Positions 57,519 through 64,000 of a stretch of 64,000 bases of DNA are shown here, one piece after another. The notes under the pieces were generated by a model. The model was given only the letters and a program-made list of their open reading frames with translations. It made no database searches and was not told where the DNA came from. Both the position numbers and the translations under genes were made by a program. Source of the stretch: Symbiodinium natans (taxonomy: Eukaryota; Sar; Dinophyceae; Suessiales; Symbiodiniaceae); NCBI GenBank assembly GCA_905221605.1, contig CAJNDS010000140.1:136501-200500 (forward strand). The letters are read 5' to 3'. How positions within the stretch are numbered: position 1 is the stretch's first letter; the number at the start of each line of letters is the position of its first letter.

Positions 57519-58772
57519 ACTATTTGGGCGCATCGTGTTGAAGCCGGACGGTTGACCGTTTGGCGGTACCAAAAGCAAGCCCACCCATATAGCAAGCCCA
57601 CTCCGGGCTCTACAGACCACACACCAACGCACCGGCTGGGCAGGCGCTTGGACTACAATGCTGCAACTACACGAAAAAGTGGTCCAGTGGGGCCCTCCCC
57701 TTCCCTTAATTAGCCTTGTAAAACCCAAACGGGGTGTACGGTCCCACGCAGAAGAACGGAGCGATTTAGCGGGTCCCACCGAAACCCAGCGCGGTCCCAC
57801 GCAGAAGAACGCGCGTCCCACCGAAACCAGGCACGGTCCCACGCAGAAGAACGCGGGCCTCCCCAACATGAGAAAAAAACCCAGTTCGGTCCCCCGCAGA
57901 GCGAAGAGTCAAGAACGCGGTCCCGCCGGAACAGCCGGCACGCTCCCACGTCAGAAATAAACGGTTTTTACCGGAGACCCGTAACGGAGCCCACGCAGAA
58001 AGAACGGTGCGGGTCCCACGAGACCCGGTACGGTCCCCCGCATAAGAACTCGGCCCACCGAGACCCGGTACGGTCCCACGCAGAAGAACGCGGGCCCCGC
58101 CGATTTTTAGCGCATTCCCACGCAGAAGAACGCGGGTCCCACCGAAACCCAGAGTGCTCCCGCGCAGAAGAACGCGGGTGCCACGTGGTCTCATAGAAGC
58201 TTAGCGCTTCAGAGAAGTAAAATGCTATGAGTGACGTGCCAAGTTTCCGCGCTGCCGAACGGCTAACTCATCTCTTGAGCTGGTTTAGGTTGCTGAAAAG
58301 CATGATTTGTGGGGCCAGGTTTGCCAGCCGGATTCCGGTCGCAGAGTGAGCTTCAGCTTGATGGGCCCTGAATGTGCCTGGGTCAGTTTTTTGGGCCCGC
58401 CAAACGGGCCGGAAACCCGATGCGTCGGGGTGGGAAGACAAAGCAGCCCGACAAACAAACAAACACTTGGAGCCAAAAGCACGACCCCAAAAACGAAAAT
58501 GCTGCGGTTCCAAAACTGCGCCCACGGCGACGGCGCAAATTCTGTGCCCTGGCTGCTGCTGGCATGAAGAAAGCTGCCCAGAAAACAGCCCCAAAAACGA
58601 AGCCGGAAACCGCGAATTTTGCATGCCAATCGGGCACATTGCCGCCAAGAATTCATGGTGCTGTAGCATCCAAGATGTTTGCACGGACCTTGCTGTGACA
58701 TTGCCAGGCATTGCAGAAGCCCTTCTTGCAGACAATTCGATCATGCTATTTGCCTGATGGCATTCTTGAGAT
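57519..58772 (+). repeat. Array copy 8 (1254 bp), decayed minisatellite
   Basis: Its first 300 bp belong to the diverged type seen at the end of copy 7 (GGGCGCATCGTGTTG). From about 57865 to 58065 the minisatellite is heavily altered by indels. From about 58075 it is again the standard sequence. Confidence 0.9.
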
Positions 58773-60018
58773 ACTATTTGGGCCCCTCCTGTTGAAGCCG
58801 GACGGTTGACCGTTTGGCGGCACCAAAAGCAAGCCCACCAATATGGCAAGCCCGCTCCGGGCTTTGCAGACCACACACCAACGCACCGGCTGGGCAGACA
58901 CTTGGACTACAACGCTACAACTACACGAAAAAAGTGGTCCAGTGGGGCCCTCCCCTTTCCTTAATTAGCCTTGTAAAACCCAAACGGGGTGTACGGTCCC
59001 ACGCAGAAGAACGGAGGGATTTAGCGGGTCCCACCGAAACCCAGTGCGGTCCCACGCAGAAGAACGCGGGTCCCACCGAAACCAGGCACGGTTTCACGCA
59101 GAAGAACGCGGGCCTCCCCGAAACCCAGTTCGGTCCCACGCAGAAGAACGCGGGTCCCGCCGGAAGCCGGCACGGTCCCACGCAGAAGAACACGGGTTTA
59201 CCGAGACCCGGTACGGGCCCACGCAGAAGAACGCGGGTCCCACCGAGACCCGGTACGGTCCCACGCAGAAGAACGCGGGGCCCACCGAGACCCGGTACGG
59301 TCCCACGCAGAAGAACGCGGGCCCCGCCGATTTTTAGCGCATTCCCACGCAGAAGAACGCGGGTCCCACCGAAACCCAGTGTGCTCCCGCGCAAAAGAAC
59401 GCGGGTGCCACGTGGTCTCATAGAAGCTTAGCGCTTCAGAGAAGTAAAATGCTATGAGTGACGTGCCAAGTTTCCGCGCTGCCGAACGGCTAACTCATCT
59501 CTTGAGCTGGTTTAGGTTGCTGAAAAGCATGATTTGTGGGGCCAGGTTTGCAAGCCGGATTCCGGTCGCAGAGTGAGCTTCAGCTTGATGGGCCCTGAAT
59601 GTGCCTGGGTCAGTTTTTTGGGCCCGCCAAACGGGCCGGAAACCCGATCACCAAAATGGGACGAAAACTGGCGTCGGGGTGGGAAGACAAAGCAGCCCGA
59701 CAAACAAACAAACACTTGGAGCCAAAAGCACGACCCCAAAAACGAAAATGCTGCGGTTCCAAAACTGCGCCCACGGCGCGGCCGCAAATTCTGTGCCCTG
59801 GCTGCTGGCATGAAGAAAGCTGCCCAGAAAACAGCCCCAAAAACGAAGCCGGAAACCGCGAATTTTGCATGCCAATCGGGCACATTGCCGCCAAGAATTC
59901 ATGGTGCTGTAGCATCCAAGATGTTTGCACGGACCTTGCTGTGACATTGCCAGGCATTGCAGAAGCCCTTCTTGCAGACAATTCGATCATGCTATTTGCC
60001 TGATGGCATTCTTGAGAT
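58773..60018 (+). repeat. Array copy 9 (1246 bp)
   Basis: Standard copy. Private difference GGTTTCACGCAG in one minisatellite unit (about 59090). Shares CGCAAAAGAAC with copy 5. Confidence 0.9.
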
Positions 60019-61273
60019 ACTATTTGGGCCCCTCCTGTTGAAGCCGGACGGTTGACCGTTTGGCGGCACCAAAAGCAAGCCCACCAATATGGCAAGCCCG
60101 CTCCGGGCTTTGCAGACCACACACCAACGCACCGGCTGGGCAGACACTTGGACTACAACGCTACAACTACACGAAAAAAGTGGTCCAGTGGGGCCCTCCC
60201 CTTTCCTTAATTAGCCTTGTAAAACCCAAACGGGGTGTACGGTCCCACGCAGAAGAACGGAGGGATTTAGCGGGTCCCACCGAAACCCAGTGCGGTCCCA
60301 CGCAGAAGAACGCGGGTCCCACCAAAACCAGGCACGGTCCCACGCAGAAGAACGCGGGCCTCCCCGAAAAAAATAGACCAAAACACAAAAAAAACCCTTT
60401 CTGTCCCAGCGCGAAGAGCGGTCCCGCCGAATCGGCACGGTCCCACGCAGAGAACCGGGGGTTTACCGAGACCCGTACGGGCCCCTCAGAAGAAACGCGG
60501 GTCCCACCGCGACCCGTACGTCCCCACGCAGATAACTCGGGGGCCCACCGAGACCCGTACGGTCCCACGCAGAATACGCGGCCCCGATTTTTAGCGCATT
60601 CCACGCAGAAGAACTCGGGTCCCCGGAAACCAGTTTGCTCCCGCGCAAAGAACGCGGTGCCCCACGGTCGCTATAGAGCTTAGCGTTCAGAGAAGTAAAT
60701 GCTATGAGTTGACTTGCTCATTTCCCTCGCTGCCTAACGGCTAACTCATCATTTGATCTGGTTTAGGTTGCTGAAAGCATGTTTGTGGGCCAGGTTTGGC
60801 AAGCCGGCACATTCCGGGCCGCAGAGTGAGCTTCATCTTGATTGTCCCCTGAAATGTGCCTGGGTCAGTTTTTTGGGCCCGCCAAACGGGCCGGAAACCC
60901 GACCACCAAAATGGGACGAAAACTGGTCGTCGGGGTGGGAAGACAAAGCAGCCCGACAAGCAAACAAACACTTGGAGCCAAAAGCACGACCCCCAAAACG
61001 AAAATGCTGCGGTTCCAAAACTGCGCCCACGGCGCGGCCGCAAATTCTGTGCTCTGGCTGCTGCTGGCATGAAGAAAGCTGCCCAGAAAACAGCCCCAAA
61101 AACGAAGCCGGAAACCGCGAATTTTGCACGCCAATCGGGCACATTGCCGCCAAGAATTAATGGTGCTGTAGCATCCAAGATGTTTGCACGGACCTTGCTG
61201 TGACATTGCCAGGCATTGTAGAAGCCCTTCTTGCAGAGAATTCGATCATGCTACCTGATGGCATTCTTGCGAT
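60019..61273 (+). repeat. Array copy 10 (1255 bp), decayed middle
   Basis: Begins as a copy of the copy 7 type (CCACCAAAACCAGGCAC). From about 60365 to 60860 it is altered by an A-rich insertion (AAAAAAATAGACC) and many single-base deletions. From about 60860 it is standard, with CAAGCAAACAAACAC and the GAATTAATGG end. Confidence 0.9.
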
Positions 61274-62532
61274 ACTATCTGGGCCCCTCCTGTTGAAGCC
61301 GGACGGTTGACCGCTTGGCGTCACAAAAGCAAGACCACCAATACTTGCAAGCCCGCTCCGGGCTTTGCAGACCCACCAACGCAACCGCTGGGCAGGGCAA
61401 GTAACAACACACTTGGACTACAACGCTACAACTACACGAAAAAAGTGGTCCAGCGGGGCCCTCCCCTTTCCTTAATTAGCCTTGTAAAACCCAAACGGGG
61501 TGCACGGTCCCACGCAGAAGAACGGAGGGATTTAGCGGGTCCCACCGAAACCCAGTGCGGTCCCACGCAGAAGAACGCGGGTCCCACCGAAACCAGGCAC
61601 GGTCCCACGCAGAAGAACGCGGGCCTCCCCGAAACCCAGTTCGGTCCCACGCAGAAGAACGCGGGTCCCGCCGGAAGCCGGCACGGTCCCACGCAGAAGA
61701 ACACGGGTTTACCGAGACCCGGTACGGGCCCACGCAGAAGAACGCGGGTCCCACCGAGACCCGGTACGGTCCCACGCAGAAGAACGCGGGGCCCACCGAG
61801 ACCCGGTACGGTCCCACGCAGAAGAACGCGGGCCCCGCCGATTTTAGCGCATTCCCACGCAGAAGAACGCGGGTCCCACCGAAACCCAGTGTGCTCCCGC
61901 GCAGAAGAACGCGGGTGCCACGTGGTCTCATAGAAGCTTAGCGCTTCAGAGAAGTAAAATGCTATGAGTGACGTGCCAAGTTTCCGCGCTGCCGAACGGC
62001 TAACTCATCTCTTGAGCTGGTTTAGGTTGCTGAAAAGCATGATTTGTGGGGCCAGGTTTGCAAGCCGGATTCCGGTCGCAGAGTGAGCTTCAGCTTGATG
62101 GGCCCTGAATGTGCCTGGGTCAGGTTTTTTGGGCCCGCCAAACGGGCCGGAAACCCGATCACCAAAATGGGACGAAAACTGGCGTCGGGGTGGGAAGACA
62201 AAGCAGCCCGACAAACAAACAAACACTTGGAGCCAAAAGCACGACCCCAAAAACGAAAATGCTGCGGTTCCAAAACTGCGCCCACGGCGCGGCCGCAAAT
62301 TCTGTGCCCTGGCTGCTGCTGGCATGAAGAAAGCTGCCCAGAAAACAGCCCCAAAAACGAAGCCGGAAACCGCGAATTTTGCATGCCAATCGGGCACATT
62401 GCCGCCAAGAATTCATGGTGCTGTAGCATCCAAGATGTTTGCACGGACCTTGCTGTGACATTGCCAGGCATTGCAGAAGCCCTTCTTGCAGACAATTCGA
62501 TCATGCTATTTGCCTGATGGCATTCTTGAGAT
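61274..62532 (+). repeat. Array copy 11 (1259 bp)
   Basis: The first 130 bp are altered (GGCGTCACAAAAGCAAGACC, an extra CAAGTAACAACAC at about 61399-61411). The rest is standard, with one base missing in GCCGATTTTAGCGC and an extra G in GGGTCAGGTTTTTT that it shares with copy 12. Confidence 0.9.
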
Positions 62533-63783
62533 ACTATTTGGGCCCCTCCTGTTGAAGCCGGACGGTTGACCGTTTGGCGGCACCAAAAGCAAGCCCACCA
62601 ATATGGCAAGCCCGCTCCGGGCTTTGCAGACCACACACCAACGCACCGGCTGGGCAGACACTTGGACTACAACGCTACAACTACACGAAAAAAGTGGTCC
62701 AGTGGGGCCCTCCCCTTTCCTTAATTAGCCTTGTAAAACCCAAACGGGGTGTACGGTCCCACGCAGAAGAACGGAGGGATTTAGCGGGTCCCACCGAAAC
62801 CCAGTGCGGTCCCACGCAGAAGAACGCGGGTCCCACCGAAACCAGGCACGGTCCCACGCAGAAGAACGCGGGCCTCCCCGAAACCCAGTTCGGTCCCACG
62901 CAGAAGAACGCGGGTCCCGCCGGAAGCCGGCACGGTCCCACGCAGAAGAACACGGGTTTTACCGAGACCCGGTACGGGCCCACGCAGAAGAACGCGGGTC
63001 CCACCGAGACCCGGTACGGTCCCACGCAGAAGAACGCGGGGCCCACCGAGACCCGGTACGGTCCCACGCAGAAGAACGCGGGCCCCGCCGATTTTTAGCG
63101 CATTCCCACGCAGAAGAACGCGGGTCCCACCGAAACCCAGTGTGCTCCCGCGCAGAAGAACGCGGGTGCCACGTGGTCTCATAGAAGCTTAGCGCTTCAG
63201 AGAAGTAAAATGCTATGAGTGACGTGCCAAGTTTCCGCGCTGCCGAACGGCTAACTCATCTCTTGAGCTGGTTTAGGTTGCTGAAAAGCATGATTTGTGG
63301 GGCCAGGTTTGCAAGCCGGATTCCGGTCGCAGAGTGAGCTTCAGCTTGATGGGCCCTGAATGTGCCTGGGTCAGGTTTTTTGGGCCCGCCAAACGGGCCG
63401 GAAACCCGATCACCAAAATGGGACGAAAACTGGCGTCGGGGTGGGAAGACAAAGCAGCCCGACAAACAAACAAACACTTGGAGCCAAAAGCACGACCCCA
63501 AAAACGAAAATGCTGCGGTTCCAAAACTGCGCCCACGGCGCGGCCGCAAATTCTGTGCCCTGGCTGCTGCTGGCATGAAGAAAGCTGCCCAGAAAACAGC
63601 CCCAAAAACGAAGCCGGAAACCGCGAATTTTGCATGCCAATCGGGCACATTGCCGCCAAGAATTCATGGTGCTGTAGCATCCAAGATGTTTGCACGGACC
63701 TTGCTGTGACATTGCCAGGCATTGCAGAAGCCCTTCTTGCAGACAATTCGATCATGCTATTTGCCTGATGGCATTCTTGAGAT
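62533..63783 (+). repeat. Array copy 12 (1251 bp)
   Basis: Almost identical to the clean part of copy 11. An extra T in ACGGGTTTTACCGAG (about 62954) changes the frame through the minisatellite compared with the other copies. Confidence 0.9.
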
Positions 63784-64000
63784 ACTATTTGGGCCCCTCC
63801 TGTTGAAGCCGGACGGTTGACCGTTTGGCGGCACCAAAAGCAAGCCCACCAATATGGCAAGCCCGCTCCGGGCTTTGCAGACCACACACCAACGCACCGG
63901 CTGGGCAGACACTTGGACTACAACGCTACAACTACACGAAAAAAGTGGTCCAGTGGGGCCCTCCCCTTTCCTTAATTAGCCTTGTAAAACCCAAACGGGG
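63784..64000 (+). repeat. Array copy 13 (partial, cut by window end)
   Basis: The first 217 bp of a standard unit, stopping in AAACCCAAACGGGG just before the minisatellite. The array continues beyond the window. Confidence 0.9.

Larger units (their letters stand above)
48774..64000 (+). repeat. Tandem array of a ~1.25-kb unit, twelve full copies plus one partial
   Basis: The landmark ACTATTTGGGCCCCTCC (or ACTATCTGGGCCCC) starts each unit at 48774, 49998, 51228, 52474, 53735, 54990, 56239, 57519, 58773, 60019, 61274, 62533 and 63784. Spacings are 1224-1280 bp. Order inside a unit: GGACGGTTGACCG; CAAGCCCACCAATA; CACCAACGCACCGGCTGGGC; the 42-bp minisatellite; GTGGTCTCATAGAAGCTTAG; GAGCTGGTTTAGGTTGC; ATTCCGGTCGCAGAGTG; a length-variable linker; GCAAATTCTGTGCCCTGGC; GGAAAC-GCGAATTTTGCA; GTAGCATCCAAGATG. 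Copies share up to complete identity over long stretches. Length differences of 3, 22, 25 and 36 bp move the frames relative to each other, so the many 100-200-codon frames are not conserved proteins. I see no tRNA, 5S rRNA, U6 or spliced-leader sequence in the unit by eye. Confidence 0.97.

Noticed and set aside
48815-63887. Recurring 100-208-codon frames in the 1.25-kb array, some lysine-rich and superficially histone-like (MKKAAQKTAPKTKPE)
   Set aside because: Linker length differences not divisible by three move the frames relative to each other between copies, and no frame is preserved in all units.

Overview
This window is eukaryotic nuclear DNA and is dominated by repeats. It has no operon-like gene layout, no rRNA or tRNA that I can recognise and no CRISPR locus. 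The best guess for the organism is a dinoflagellate, possibly a symbiodiniacean or a relative. The basis is my recollection of protein families: the decayed LINE-type retrotransposons carry motifs I associate with dinoflagellate elements (RGVVISDVFQRLV, LLRSQAGPGA, LRRRLRMPL, FALDLSQAFD, an RNase H ending in SNLADPPSR). TTTAGGG-type telomere-like repeats at 42.4 kb fit but do not prove this. No database search was possible.

Layout. At the left edge (2-262) is the only likely host-gene fragment, the C-terminal part of a SOUL/HEBP-type heme-binding domain. From 0.68 to 11.2 kb is a block of satellites. It holds an AT-rich palindromic satellite with a higher-order unit of about 390 bp (0.68-2.84 kb), two copies of a duplicated segment carrying an 87-bp hairpin minisatellite (2.85-5.57 kb), and a long pyrimidine-rich modular repeat (5.43-10.9 kb). 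TA and AAAGCA microsatellites follow. The block is bracketed by an inverted 21-bp match at 648-668 and 11147-11167.

From 11.86 to 33 kb are two diverged copies of a segmental duplication (about 11.86-16.3 and 27.0-32.96 kb). Copy A is interrupted by a LINE fragment (ORF linker plus the start of an endonuclease domain). Copy B is expanded by a 646-bp tandem array. Between them lies unrecognised sequence with several two- or three-copy local duplications (21.9, 23.0 and 24.1 kb).

From 33.7 to 45.7 kb is a graveyard of retroelements. It contains LINE 3' parts on both strands meeting near 34.67 kb, a LINE endonuclease plus reverse transcriptase (36.0-38.16 kb), a second reverse-transcriptase family (39.2-40.6 kb), an RNase H-like domain of a different retroelement (41.4-41.9 kb) and a third RT fragment (45.0-45.6 kb). 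Among them are a telomere-repeat palindrome and several inverted or tandem repeats. All coding remnants are broken by frameshifts or stops.

From 48.77 kb to the end of the window is a tandem array of a unit of about 1.25 kb, with twelve complete copies and one partial copy. Each unit contains a 42-bp minisatellite. The array looks non-coding, because length differences between copies shift every reading frame.

I found no convincing new multi-gene system. The most unusual signals are structural: nested palindromes in the AT satellite, a multi-frame-open hairpin minisatellite, a telomere-like palindrome, and a homogenised array with sharply bounded patches of decay.
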